Assembly (NCBI RefSeq): GCF_000772705.2
Contig: NZ_JSBW02000014.1
Span: forward strand, 1-58,672
Direction of reading: 5' to 3'
From: Xanthomonas vasicola
GTDB taxonomy: Bacteria; Pseudomonadota; Gammaproteobacteria; Xanthomonadales; Xanthomonadaceae
Length of the DNA stretch: 58,672 nucleotides
The notes under the pieces were generated by a model. That model ran no database searches and was not told where the DNA came from. It saw only the letters and a list, made by a program, of their open reading frames with translations. Shown here piece after piece: positions 9,003 through 17,525 of this stretch. The position numbers and the translations under genes are program-made. Numbering within the stretch: position 1 is the first letter of the stretch; every line of letters starts with the position of its first letter.

Positions 9003-9374
9003 TCAGCGCCTCAAGGCGCCGATGGCCAACACCACCCAGCCCAGCATCAGGCTGCCGCCGCCAATCGGCGCCAAGCTGGTCGGCCAATGCAGCAACGCGC
9101 CGCCGACCAGGCTACCGGCGAACAGCAAGGTGCCCAGCAATAGCAGATACAAACCTATCCGGCCGAGCACACGCGTTTCGGCAGAACCCAGCACGGTCAG
9201 CACTGCGCCATGGCCGAACGCATACAGCGATGCAAGCTGCAGTCGCGACTGCACCAGTGCATCAGTCACGCCGTGCGAAGCGTAGGCCGACAGACCGACC
9301 GCTATGGCAGCCAGCAGGCCGCCGCAAAACGCCAGCAGCGAAGGGTATTTCCTACGACGATCGAGCAAAGACAT
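9003..9374 (-). CDS. DUF423-family membrane protein
   Basis: A 123-residue protein with four predicted membrane helices. It carries the family pattern GLLAAIAVGLSAYASHG, the QLASLYAFGHGAVL segment and GGALLHWPTSLAPIGGGSL. Function is unknown. The start is taken at 9374, with GGAAG eight bases upstream; the longer frame to 9452 would run through the terminator at 9406-9440. It stops two bases before the glycosylase gene begins. Confidence 0.85.
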   Translation of the reverse strand: MSLLDRRRKYPSLLAFCGGLLAAIAVGLSAYASHGVTDALVQSRLQLASLYAFGHGAVLTVLGSAETRVLGRIGLYLLLLGTLLFAGSLVGGALLHWPTSLAPIGGGSLMLGWVVLAIGALRR

Positions 9375-9405
9375 GCAGGCAACTTCCATGACAGCACCGT
9401 AGCGC

Positions 9406-9440
9406 AAAAAAAACGCGCCGCAGGACTGCGGCGCGTTTTT
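9406..9440 (-). terminator. intrinsic terminator of the SRPBCC gene
   Basis: An 11-base-pair stem (9413-9423 with 9426-9436, ACGCGCCGCAG) is flanked by A7 on the left and T5 on the right, so on the minus strand the hairpin ends in a long T-run. It lies about 30 bases after the stop of the gene that ends at 9471. The symmetry means it could also work on the plus strand. Confidence 0.85.
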
Positions 9441-9470
9441 GGTCTGGATCACGTCATCGTGGTGAGACGA

Positions 9471-10652
9471 TTACTTGATGGCCCAGTAGACGTCGTACGT
9501 ACCGTCCTGGGTGAACGACTTGTCCACACCGCCCTTCCAAGCTTCGTACGGACGATCGGTCACATCCATGCCGCTGGTCGCAGCCCATGCACGCAGCGAG
9601 TTACGCACTGCGTCCAGACCTGCCATGTGACCTGCATAGGTCGCAAATGCCGAACGGTGAGCCGGAACGCGCTGGTACTTCACCGGTGCTTCGGACGGGA
9701 TATTGAGCTTCAGCTCGTCGCCCGTTGCAGCCACTGGCGTTGCATCGACCGGTGCCGCGGCAGCAGCGTCGTCTTTCTTAGCGTTGGCCTTGGCGGTGTC
9801 TGCCTTGGCGTCGGTCTTCGGCGCGCCACCAGCACGCTTGCGCACCGGCTGCACGACGTCGAACGCGTACTTGTCGGAGGCGAAGTCGGTGGTCACGATG
9901 CGAACCGGACCAGCAGCCTCAAGGCCGTTAGAATCCATCACGCGCTTTATCCACTCCTGGTTGTCCTTGATCGACTTCTTGATCGTCTCGTTGTCACGAT
10001 CGATGTTGCCCGCGGTGACGACCAACAGGTCCTCGGCCGGCACATCGACGATCTTGAGATCGCTCAACACCGGCTTGCCGTCAAGCTCAGCGCGGTAGTC
10101 GAAGTTCGGAACAGTGGCCAGTGCGGTCGCCAGACGCGACAGACCCAGCTTCAGGTCGTCGCCCACGTGGCGGCTGACGTACAAGCCGGCGTAACGACCG
10201 AACAGGTTCCAGCCGTACTTGACGCTGTAGTCCTGGGTGATTTTGACATTCTTGTTGTTCTTGCCGGTCGGCACCAGGGTGAAATTGGTGACCTTGTCGT
10301 AGCCCTTGGTGGGATCGTCGATCGCGATCTCAACACGCTCGTTCTTGACGCTGTTGGTGATCTCCCAGCTGCCCTTGCCGATATAGCCCTCGGTGGAGCT
10401 GTATTCGACGCGTGCACCCTTGCCCTCTTCCGGGCCGGCCAGCTTCAGCTGGATCTTCGGGTCACGCAGCACGAGCGGGTTCCAATCCTTGAAACGACGG
10501 AAGCTGTTCACGGTGTCGTAAACAATCGTCATTCTGCGGTTGGTCTCAACACTCTCGGACATCTGCCGCTCCGAGGGCAACACCAAGCCCACCACGACAA
10601 ACAAGCCAGCCACGATCCCCAAGGCGATCAGGAACTCGATAATACGGGTCAT
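9471..10652 (-). CDS. membrane-anchored SRPBCC (polyketide cyclase-like) and GyrI-like effector-binding fusion protein
   Basis: A 393-residue protein with one N-terminal membrane segment (about 5-25), an SRPBCC/polyketide cyclase-like domain (about 30-190, containing WNPLVLRDPKIQLKLAG and GKGSWEIT), and a C-terminal GyrI/AraC effector-binding-like domain (about 205-393). The second domain is split by an Ala/Lys/Asp-rich linker (about 272-305). Both domain types bind small hydrophobic ligands. The membrane anchor suggests action on a lipid or drug at the inner membrane, but no substrate can be named. It is a single gene ending in a strong terminator. Confidence 0.75.
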   Translation of the reverse strand: MTRIIEFLIALGIVAGLFVVVGLVLPSERQMSESVETNRRMTIVYDTVNSFRRFKDWNPLVLRDPKIQLKLAGPEEGKGARVEYSSTEGYIGKGSWEITNSVKNERVEIAIDDPTKGYDKVTNFTLVPTGKNNKNVKITQDYSVKYGWNLFGRYAGLYVSRHVGDDLKLGLSRLATALATVPNFDYRAELDGKPVLSDLKIVDVPAEDLLVVTAGNIDRDNETIKKSIKDNQEWIKRVMDSNGLEAAGPVRIVTTDFASDKYAFDVVQPVRKRAGGAPKTDAKADTAKANAKKDDAAAAAPVDATPVAATGDELKLNIPSEAPVKYQRVPAHRSAFATYAGHMAGLDAVRNSLRAWAATSGMDVTDRPYEAWKGGVDKSFTQDGTYDVYWAIK

Positions 10653-10983
10653 TCAGGAGGTCTCCGGGGCCGATCCCACGGCCGGGTTGAGTGAAGCGAA
10701 GCCACCATCCTAGCAGGCTTCGAGACAGATGTTCAGTTGTGCGACGGGTAGCGCGGTCTTGCGGTGTCAGTCACCGCGCAACACGACGCGTGGGGGATGC
10801 GCAATCCCAACCTGCACAAGGGTTTGGGCGATTGCGCGCCGCTATCATGCACATCGCGCGCTGCGTGTGTGTGATGTTGCGGTTGCCGTACGGCATTGCA
10901 CGGCCCCATAGCGCGGCGTTGACGGGGCCGCGGTGCCCTGAATGCGAATCCCTGCCCGGCCGCAGGCACGCGCCGCGCCGACC
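10653..10983. other. intergenic stretch without a supported gene
   Basis: About 330 bases between the start of the SRPBCC gene and the end of the response regulator, both on the minus strand. A plus-strand frame (10691 onward) runs into the regulator and has Arg/Cys-rich, non-coding-like composition. The upstream promoter of the SRPBCC gene must lie near 10660-10720, but I see no clear box. Confidence 0.5.
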
Positions 10984-11625
10984 TCAGACCAACTGCAACT
11001 CGAACGCCTTCAGCACCGCGCGGGTGCGGTCGCGTACGCCGAGCTTGGAGAGGATGTTGGAGACGTGATTCTTGATCGTGCCTTCGGCCACGCCCAGCGA
11101 ATTGGCGATTTCCTTGTTAGAAAAGCCGCTCGCCATCAGCCGCAGGATCTCGGTCTCGCGGTCGGTGAGCGGATCCGGCCGATCCAGGCTGACGAACTCG
11201 TTACGCATGTGTTCCAGGCCCGAGAGCAGGCGCTGGGTCACTGCCGGCTGCACCAGCGAGCCGCCGTCGGCCACGGTGCGGATGGCGCCGACCAGCTGTT
11301 CCAGCGAGACGTCCTTGAGCAGATAGCCCTTGGCGCCGGCCTTGAGCCCGGCCAGCACCAATTGGTCGTCGTCGAAGGTGGTCAGGATGATCGTCGGCGG
11401 CAGCGTGCCGTTACGCGAGAGCATCTGCAGCGCTTCCAGGCCGGACATCACCGGCATGCGCATGTCCATCAGCACCACGTCCGGCTGGATCTGCGGAATC
11501 TGCTCCACCGCCTGCTTGCCGTCGGAGGCCTCGGCCACCACTTCGATCCCGTCGTCCAGCGCCAACAGCGAGCGGATCCCCTGGCGCACCAGGGTTTGAT
11601 CGTCGACCAGGCACACACGGATCAT
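10984..11625 (-). CDS. NarL/FixJ-family response regulator
   Basis: A 213-residue regulator with an N-terminal receiver domain (acidic DD at 8-9, phospho-acceptor Asp in PDVVLMDMRMP, Lys in GYLLKD) and a C-terminal LuxR-type helix-turn-helix (LTDRETEILRLMASGFSNKE, then TIKNHVSNILSKL). The ATG at 11625 overlaps the stop of the histidine kinase gene and is preceded by AAGGAG, so the pair is translationally coupled. Targets are unknown. Confidence 0.93.
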   Translation of the reverse strand: MIRVCLVDDQTLVRQGIRSLLALDDGIEVVAEASDGKQAVEQIPQIQPDVVLMDMRMPVMSGLEALQMLSRNGTLPPTIILTTFDDDQLVLAGLKAGAKGYLLKDVSLEQLVGAIRTVADGGSLVQPAVTQRLLSGLEHMRNEFVSLDRPDPLTDRETEILRLMASGFSNKEIANSLGVAEGTIKNHVSNILSKLGVRDRTRAVLKAFELQLV

Positions 11626-12821
11626 CACAACACTCCTTGGGTCACGGCCGCAGGCATCAGTGCCGGCGCGCCTGGAACAGCGATGCGCAGGCCGAAGCCG
11701 TCACCCCGCCGGGTTTGAATCTCGAGCTGCCCACCATACTGGTTCAGCCGCTCGCGCATGCCGCGCAGCCCGTTGCCGGGCGCGACCGCAGCGGCGCCGT
11801 GGCCGTCGTCACGGGCGTCGATCAGCACCGTATCGGCATCGCGGCGTACCTGGATCCACAGGTTGCGCGCGCCGGCATGGCGCACCGCATTGGTGATGAT
11901 TTCCTGGGTACAGCGCAGCAGCACGTGGGCGCGCTCGGGGTCGTCCAGGGTCAGCGGCTGGGCGATATCCAGGTGGATATCCAGCGACGGCACCTGGGTG
12001 ACCAGCGGGCGCAGCGCCGCCTCCAGATCGATGGCGCCGCTGTCGCGCAGATGGCTGACCGCCTCGCGCACATCGGTAAGCAACAGTTTGGCCAGCGTGT
12101 GCGCCTGGCGCACGTGCTCCTGGGCCTGGCCCTCGGTGATGTGGCCTGCCACTTCCAGGTTGAGACTGAGCGCAGTGAGGTGGTGGCCGAGCAGGTCGTG
12201 CAGCTCGCGCGAGATGCGGGTGCGCTCGTTGACGCGCGCGCTCTCGGCCAGCAGCGCGCGGGTGGCGCGCAGTTCGGCGTTGAGCCGGCGCTGCTCTTCG
12301 CGCGCATCGGTCTGCTGGCGGGCCACCAGGCTGGTGACGAAGATGAACATCGAAAAGCCGCCGTACAACAGCGACTGCATCAACGCCGCAAACAGAGTGA
12401 AGTCCGGACGCAGGTAGTAGAACACCGGCAGCACCGCCAGCTGGCTCAGCACCAGCCATAGCACGCCCACGCGCAGCGGCAGCAGCCACGGGATCACCCC
12501 GGCGGCGACCATCATCAGGATGCTGCCGAGCCCGGTTCCGCTCAAGTAGCTCACCGCCAGTGCGCAGATGGTGAGCAGCAACAGGATCAGCCGGTCGTAC
12601 CAGTGCGCGTGCCCTCCGCTGTTCAAGCCGCGGGTCAACCAGAAGTAGCTGGCGCCAAAGCCGATGAAGAATGCCGACATCATGACCGCCTCGGCCACGC
12701 TGCGGTGGTCGCCCTCTTCGGCCGGCGGCCAGTACGTGTACACCAACGGCATGACGATCATCGCCCAGGTGAACAGGCCGGCGAAGCGCAGGACGCGCGT
12801 ATGACTGAGGTATCCCAACAT
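11625..12821 (-). CDS. DesK/NarX-type sensor histidine kinase (HisKA_3)
   Basis: A 398-residue kinase with about five or six membrane helices in residues 10-165, a short coiled coil, the HisKA_3 phosphorylation motif ERTRISRELHDLLGHHLTAL and a compact HATPase_c domain (EIITNAVRHAGA, then GNGLRGMRERL). It pairs with the response regulator that overlaps its stop. The multi-helix sensor with little periplasmic sequence resembles DesK, which senses membrane state; the signal here is not known. Confidence 0.92.
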   Translation of the reverse strand: MLGYLSHTRVLRFAGLFTWAMIVMPLVYTYWPPAEEGDHRSVAEAVMMSAFFIGFGASYFWLTRGLNSGGHAHWYDRLILLLLTICALAVSYLSGTGLGSILMMVAAGVIPWLLPLRVGVLWLVLSQLAVLPVFYYLRPDFTLFAALMQSLLYGGFSMFIFVTSLVARQQTDAREEQRRLNAELRATRALLAESARVNERTRISRELHDLLGHHLTALSLNLEVAGHITEGQAQEHVRQAHTLAKLLLTDVREAVSHLRDSGAIDLEAALRPLVTQVPSLDIHLDIAQPLTLDDPERAHVLLRCTQEIITNAVRHAGARNLWIQVRRDADTVLIDARDDGHGAAAVAPGNGLRGMRERLNQYGGQLEIQTRRGDGFGLRIAVPGAPALMPAAVTQGVL

Positions 12822-13070
12822 GTCCGCATCTTAGGCGTAAGCGACCGCGCTGCCCTCTTGCCGGAAGTCATGCATGCGGGCTGGTGCTTGCGGGTACGGT
12901 CAATGGATATAGGAGCAGCAGCAGCGGCGGTGCTGCTGACGTGGCGATGCCCGCGTTCGCATGCCACGCGCCGGGCAGATCGCGTGCGCCGGGTCGCCGC
13001 TTCAGGCCACGCATGTAATAATCCGACGCAGATCCGATTTCGGGTCGACGCGTTACCTCACGGAGTCCCA

Positions 13071-13667
13071 ATGTCGATCGTCATCCGCGACGTGCGCGAG
13101 CACGAGCTCGATTCCGTCCTGGCCCTGAACAACAATGCCGGATTGGCGATCCTGCCGCTGGATTCAGCCAAACTGCAACGTTTCTATGAGCAGGCCGAAT
13201 ATTTCCGCGTCGCAGAGCGCGACGGCAACCTGGCCGGGTTTCTGGTTGGGTTCGGAAGTGGCAGTGCCCACGACAGCAGCAATTTCGCCTGGTTCCGGGA
13301 CCGTCATCCGGAATTCTTCTACATCGACCGCATCGTGGTCGCCAGCCGCCGCCGCGGTGGTGGCGTCGGGCGGGCGTTCTATGCCGATGTGCAGAGCTAC
13401 ACCGAGCTGCGTTACCCGCAGTTGGCCTGTGAGGTGTTCCTGGACCACGGCGCCGACGCGGCCTTGCTGTTCCATGGCAGCTTCGGCTTCCGCGAGGTTG
13501 GCCAGAACACCATGGCCGATGTGGAAGTGCGCGCCAGCATGCTGATGAAAGACATGTGCAGCTATCCGTGGGTCAAAGAGACCTATGGCGGCAAGTTGCC
13601 CGAAGACTTGCCGTGGGTGGGCCGGCCGCGTCATGCCGCCACCACCAACCCATCGACGGGGAGCTGA
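13071..13667 (+). CDS. GNAT-family N-acetyltransferase
   Basis: A 198-residue protein with the GNAT acetyl-CoA-binding pattern (YIDRIVVASRRRGGGVGRAF) and the following LACEVFLDHGADAALLFHGS strand-helix. The start at 13071 gives the expected N terminus (MSIVIRDVREHELDSVLALN); a longer upstream frame has no coding character. It lies 3 bases before minC and may be co-transcribed with the Min genes. Substrate unknown. Confidence 0.88.
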   Translation: MSIVIRDVREHELDSVLALNNNAGLAILPLDSAKLQRFYEQAEYFRVAERDGNLAGFLVGFGSGSAHDSSNFAWFRDRHPEFFYIDRIVVASRRRGGGVGRAFYADVQSYTELRYPQLACEVFLDHGADAALLFHGSFGFREVGQNTMADVEVRASMLMKDMCSYPWVKETYGGKLPEDLPWVGRPRHAATTNPSTGS

Positions 13668-13670
13668 GTA

Positions 13671-14417
13671 GTGGCAAGTGTGAATGTGGATTTTGAACAG
13701 GCCGGCGAACTGAAGATCGGCCAGGTGGGCATCGCCAACCTGCGCGTGCGCACGCTGGACGTGCCGCGGCTGGTGCAGGAAATGCGCGAGCGCGTGAGCC
13801 GCGCACCCAAGTTGTTCGGCCGCGCCGCGGTGATCCTGGATTTCGGCGGGCTGTCGCAGGTGCCGGACCTGGCGACGGCCAAGGCGCTGTTGGACGGTCT
13901 GCGCGAGGCCGGCGTGCTGCCGGTGGCGCTGGCCTATGGCACCAGCGAGATCGACCTGCTGTCCCAGCAGTTGGGTGTGCCGTTGCTGGCCAAATTCCGC
14001 GCCCAGTACGAGTCGGCCGCGGTGAGCCCGCCACCGCCTCCACCGCCGCCTGCACGTGCCGAACAGGCACCGCCGGCCGCGCGTCCTGCCCCTGGCCGGA
14101 TGCAGCGCACCGCGGTGCGTTCGGGCCAGCAACTGTATGCGGAGAACTGCGACCTGACCGTACTCAGTACGGTGGGTGCCGGGGCCGAGGTCATCGCCGA
14201 CGGCAGCATCCATATCTACGGTACCCTGCGTGGCCGCGCTCTGGCCGGCGCGCAGGGCAACCCTGACGCGCGCATCTTTTGCCGCGACTTCCACGCCGAA
14301 CTGGTCGCCATCGCTGGCCACTACAAGGTGCTGGACGATGTTCCCATGGACCTGCGTGGCAAGGCCGTCCAGGTCTGGCTGGAGCAGGATCAGATCAAGA
14401 TCGCTGCGCTTGATTGA
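13671..14417 (+). CDS. minC: septum site-determining protein MinC
   Basis: A 248-residue inhibitor of FtsZ ring assembly. The N-terminal FtsZ-inhibiting domain (about 1-110) is joined by a Pro/Ala-rich linker that includes an eight-proline run (about 121-128) to the C-terminal beta-helix domain (SGQQLYAENCDLTVLSTVGA, then DGSIHIYGTLRGRALAG), which dimerises and binds MinD. The start is the GTG at 13671, giving MASVNVDFEQ after conversion. First of the minCDE set. Confidence 0.95.
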   Translation: MASVNVDFEQAGELKIGQVGIANLRVRTLDVPRLVQEMRERVSRAPKLFGRAAVILDFGGLSQVPDLATAKALLDGLREAGVLPVALAYGTSEIDLLSQQLGVPLLAKFRAQYESAAVSPPPPPPPPARAEQAPPAARPAPGRMQRTAVRSGQQLYAENCDLTVLSTVGAGAEVIADGSIHIYGTLRGRALAGAQGNPDARIFCRDFHAELVAIAGHYKVLDDVPMDLRGKAVQVWLEQDQIKIAALD

Positions 14418-14452
14418 CGCGGCCCAACCACAGAAATATTCGGAGAAATCCT

Positions 14453-15262
14453 TTGGCTGAAATCATCGTAGTCACCTCCGGCAAGGGCGGCGTCGGCAAG
14501 ACCACCACCAGCGCAAGCCTGGCCTGCGGGCTGGCAAAGCGCGGCAAGAAAGTTGCGGTCATCGACTTCGACGTCGGCCTGCGCAACCTGGACCTGATCA
14601 TGGGCTGCGAGCGGCGCGTGGTGTACGACTTCGTCAACGTTGTGCACGGCGAAGCAACGCTCAAGCAGTCGCTGATCAAGGACAAGCGCTTCGACAACCT
14701 GTACGTGTTGGCTGCCTCGCAAACCCGCGACAAGGACGCGCTGACCCAGGACGGCGTTGAGAAGGTGCTCAAGGAACTGGCCGCCGACGGCTTCGACTAC
14801 ATCGTCTGCGATTCGCCGGCCGGTATCGAAAAAGGCGCGTTCCTGTCGATGTATTTTGCCGACCGCGCAGTGGTGGTGGTCAACCCGGAAGTGTCGTCGG
14901 TGCGCGACTCGGACCGCATCATCGGCCTGCTCGATTCCAAGACCCGCAAGGCCGAAGAAGGCAAGAGCGTGCCGGCGTTCCTGCTGCTGACCCGCTACAG
15001 CCCGGGTCGCGTGGAAGGCGGCGAGATGCTCAGCATCACCGACGTGGAAGAAGTGCTGGGGCTGAAGGCGATCGGTGTGATTCCCGAATCCGGCGACGTG
15101 CTCAATGCCTCCAACAAGGGCGAACCGGTGATCCTGGATGGCGAGTCACCCGCCGGCCAGGCGTATGAAGACGCAGTCGCCCGCATCATGGGCGAGGAGC
15201 GCCCGATGCGATTCACATCCGTGGAGAAGAAAGGCTTCTTCAGCAAGCTGTTCGGAGGGTAA
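14453..15262 (+). CDS. minD: septum site-determining ATPase MinD
   Basis: A 269-residue ParA/MinD ATPase with the deviant Walker A motif [12 protein letters not shown], the switch region DSPAGIE and a C-terminal amphipathic membrane-targeting helix ([13 protein letters not shown]). It recruits MinC to the membrane and oscillates with MinE. The start is the TTG at 14453, giving [13 protein letters not shown], with GGAG eight bases upstream; a longer frame from 14414 is unlikely. Confidence 0.97.
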
Positions 15263-15264
15263 GC

Positions 15265-15522
15265 ATGGGCCTGCTCGATTTTCTCAAGAGCAAGAAGAAC
15301 ACCGCCGAGACGGCCAAGAACCGCCTGCAGATCATCATTGCGCAGGAGCGCAACCACCGCGGCGGGCCGGATTACCTGCCGCTGATGCAGCGCGAATTGC
15401 TGGAAGTGATCAAGAAATACGTCAACATCGATGCAGATGCGGTACGTGTGGATCTGGTCAAGGATGGCGAACACGACGTGCTGGATATCTCGGTCGCCTT
15501 GCCGGAAGACGGCGACAAGTAA
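15265..15522 (+). CDS. minE: cell division topological specificity factor MinE
   Basis: An 85-residue protein with the membrane-binding and MinD-stimulating N-terminal helix ([20 protein letters not shown]), the [10 protein letters not shown] segment and the C-terminal topological domain. It stimulates MinD ATPase and sets the Min oscillation. It starts two bases after the minD stop and is followed by a strong hairpin. Confidence 0.97.
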
Positions 15523-15528
15523 GCGCAA

Positions 15529-15560
15529 ACAACGGCACCGCGTTCGCACGGTGCCGTTGT
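15529..15560 (+). terminator. hairpin terminator after minE
   Basis: A perfect 12-base-pair stem (15529-15540 with 15549-15560, ACAACGGCACCG) with an 8-base loop lies 6 bases after the minE stop. There is no long T-run, only GTTGT at its end, so efficiency is uncertain. Confidence 0.65.
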
Positions 15561-15590
15561 TGCATGTGACCCGACCGCGAGCGATTGCGC

Positions 15591-16082
15591 GTGACCACCA
15601 CCCCCACTGCAACACCCACCGCTGCCGATGTTCTGTGCGTGGCCGATATCGGCCTGGACGCACCCGCCGCGCTGCTCGCGCGCTATGGCTTGCGCCTGCA
15701 CCGTGTGGAATCGGGCGCGGCGATTCCTGGCAGTTTCTGGGGCGAACCGGAAGCCGGCATCATCGGCTGCGATGTGTATGTGCGCGACGACACGCCGGTG
15801 CATTCGCTCCTGCACGAAGCGGGGCACTTGATCGTGCTGCCCGCGGAAAAACGCGCCGCGGTCCATACAGACGCCACCGATTCGGTGGAGGAAGAAGACG
15901 CGACCTGTTACCTGCAGATCCTGCTGGCAGAGCAGTTGCCCGGCGTGGGCAGCGCGCGCCTGATGGCCGACATGGACAGCTGGGGCTATACATATCGGCT
16001 GGGCTCCACGCGCGCCTGGTTCGAGCAGGACGCGGAGAATGCGCGCAGCTGGTTGCACGCGCGCGGCTTGTTGCCGGCCTGA
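15591..16082 (+). CDS. small HEXXH-containing protein, putative zinc metallopeptidase-like
   Basis: A 163-residue protein of unknown function. It contains LLHEAGHLIV, a textbook HEXXH zinc-peptidase helix, at about residues 74-83, and an acidic SVEEEDATCYLQ segment about 20 residues later that could supply a third ligand. No signal peptide is seen. The GTG at 15591 is the most plausible start; a TTG at 15585 is in the same frame. It is downstream of minCDE but separated from them by a terminator-like hairpin. Confidence 0.65.
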   Translation: MTTTPTATPTAADVLCVADIGLDAPAALLARYGLRLHRVESGAAIPGSFWGEPEAGIIGCDVYVRDDTPVHSLLHEAGHLIVLPAEKRAAVHTDATDSVEEEDATCYLQILLAEQLPGVGSARLMADMDSWGYTYRLGSTRAWFEQDAENARSWLHARGLLPA

Positions 16083-16170
16083 TCCTGCGCTGAGCGCTGG
16101 AGCAGCAACCAAATCGTCGCGCGCAATCGTTAGGCAGGTGCCGAAAGCGCGCGCAGGGATTGTCGTGGAC

Positions 16171-16211
16171 GCGTGGTACATACCGCGCCGAGCACCGGTC
16201 GCCCGGCGGTG
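16171..16211 (+). repeat. short segment similar to the interior of the 140-bp MITE
   Basis: The stretch GTGGTACATACCGCGCCGAG and the following GCACCGGTCGC closely match the central part of the MITE copy at 56413-56552 (GTGGTACATGCCGCACCGAG followed by GCACCGGCCGC). The inverted ends are not present, so this is a fragment or a shared sub-repeat. Confidence 0.4.
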
Positions 16212-16235
16212 AGCTCAGTCGGTTTTTGGGGCGCT

Positions 16236-17525
16236 TTAGTGAACCGCTGCGGTGGCGCCGGACAGATCCAGCGTCGCCACCGTGCCCTGCCCTGCGTTGG
16301 AATCCAGCTGCAGATGCCAGCCGAGGTGTTCGCATAGCCGCCCGATCAATTCCAGCCCGATGCCACTGCCCTGGCGTGCGTTGCCGCGTGCCAAGCGCAT
16401 GTAGATGGCGCTGATCTCTTCCGGCGCCATGCCGTGGCCCGGGTCGGCAATGCGCACCACGCCGGGCGCAGATAGCGAGATGCGAATGATGCCGCGGTCG
16501 CTGTTTTCGATGGCGTTGCGCAGCAGGTTGCCGATGGCGGTCTGCACGATGGCAACCGGCGCAACCAGGCTGCACGGCGGCAGCGGGTCCACGATCAGCT
16601 GCAGATCCTTGTCGGCGCACAGGTGCGTGTGGTCGGTCACGATATCCGGCAGCAGCTGGTCCAGCCGCAACGAGTCGCTGCTGCGCACCAGCCGGCTCGG
16701 GTCCTTGGCCAGCACCAGCAGCAAAGTGATCAACTGTTCGACCGAGGCACTGGTCTGCCCGATGCGCTGCAACTGATGGCGTACTACCGGCGGCGTACCG
16801 GGCTGCTCCAGCGCCAACTCCACCGCATTGCCGATTACCGCGATGGGCGTGCGTAATTCGTGGCTGGTGCTGTCGATGAAGGCGCGCTCGCGGTCCACAA
16901 ACTGGCTATTGCGCTCGAGATAATTGTTGAGCGCATCGGCAATCACATAAAGCTCGGCGCTGCCCTGCGGCCCGACCGCAATCTGCTGCGCGCGTTGCCC
17001 CGGACGTAATGCGCCGATGTCGCGTGCCAGTTCCACCAGCGGGCGCACCAACCGGGCCATCGCGTAGGTGCCCATCAACAAGGTGATGCCAATCAGCGCG
17101 ATACCAGCGGCCAGCATCCAGCGGGTCAGGAATTTTTCCAGTGCTTCGAAGTCGGAGATGTCCAGCACCAGCGCTAGGCGCCCGGCATGCGCGGTGTCGC
17201 GCACCATCACCGCACTCTGGCGGCCGGCGATTTCCAGGCCGTCGTGCAAGCCTGGATGCAGGCTGCGCAATACCGGCGGTGTGCGCGCGACGTCGTCGAT
17301 GCGGTACAGCCGCAAGGTGTCCGAATCCTGCCAGTGGTAATCCGGATTCTGCACGCTGCGCTCGAGAATGCTGTCCAGTTCGGAATTCAGCAGTGAGCGC
17401 CACACGCCGTGTTCGGCACGTTCGTGCAGGTACTGCGCGGTACCGAACACCGCCAGCGTCATCAATAGCGTGTAGCCGAACAACCACACCAGCACGCGGC
17501 GACCCAGGGGACGCTGCTTAGACAT
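16236..17525 (-). CDS. colS: sensor histidine kinase, ColS/VgrS-like
   Basis: A 429-residue kinase with two membrane helices (about 10-30 and 135-155) flanking a periplasmic sensor domain, a HAMP-like segment (MARLVRPLVELARDIGALRP), the phospho-acceptor motif FIDSTSHELRTPIAVIG, and an HATPase domain with NLLRNAIENS and GSGIGLELIGRL. The start is the ATG at 17525, overlapping the end of the regulator gene by 8 bases. ColS-type sensors respond to metal and envelope stress; in this genus the pair is also called VgrRS. The naming rests on the partner regulator and on the eptA neighbourhood, and is moderately sure. Confidence 0.85.
   Translation of the reverse strand: MSKQRPLGRRVLVWLFGYTLLMTLAVFGTAQYLHERAEHGVWRSLLNSELDSILERSVQNPDYHWQDSDTLRLYRIDDVARTPPVLRSLHPGLHDGLEIAGRQSAVMVRDTAHAGRLALVLDISDFEALEKFLTRWMLAAGIALIGITLLMGTYAMARLVRPLVELARDIGALRPGQRAQQIAVGPQGSAELYVIADALNNYLERNSQFVDRERAFIDSTSHELRTPIAVIGNAVELALEQPGTPPVVRHQLQRIGQTSASVEQLITLLLVLAKDPSRLVRSSDSLRLDQLLPDIVTDHTHLCADKDLQLIVDPLPPCSLVAPVAIVQTAIGNLLRNAIENSDRGIIRISLSAPGVVRIADPGHGMAPEEISAIYMRLARGNARQGSGIGLELIGRLCEHLGWHLQLDSNAGQGTVATLDLSGATAAVH

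Noticed and set aside
9210..10694. 494-residue plus-strand frame opposite the SRPBCC gene
   Set aside because: It is the antisense shadow of a gene with clear domains, its own start and a terminator. Its composition (many His/Val/Arg stretches) is typical of GC-rich antisense frames.
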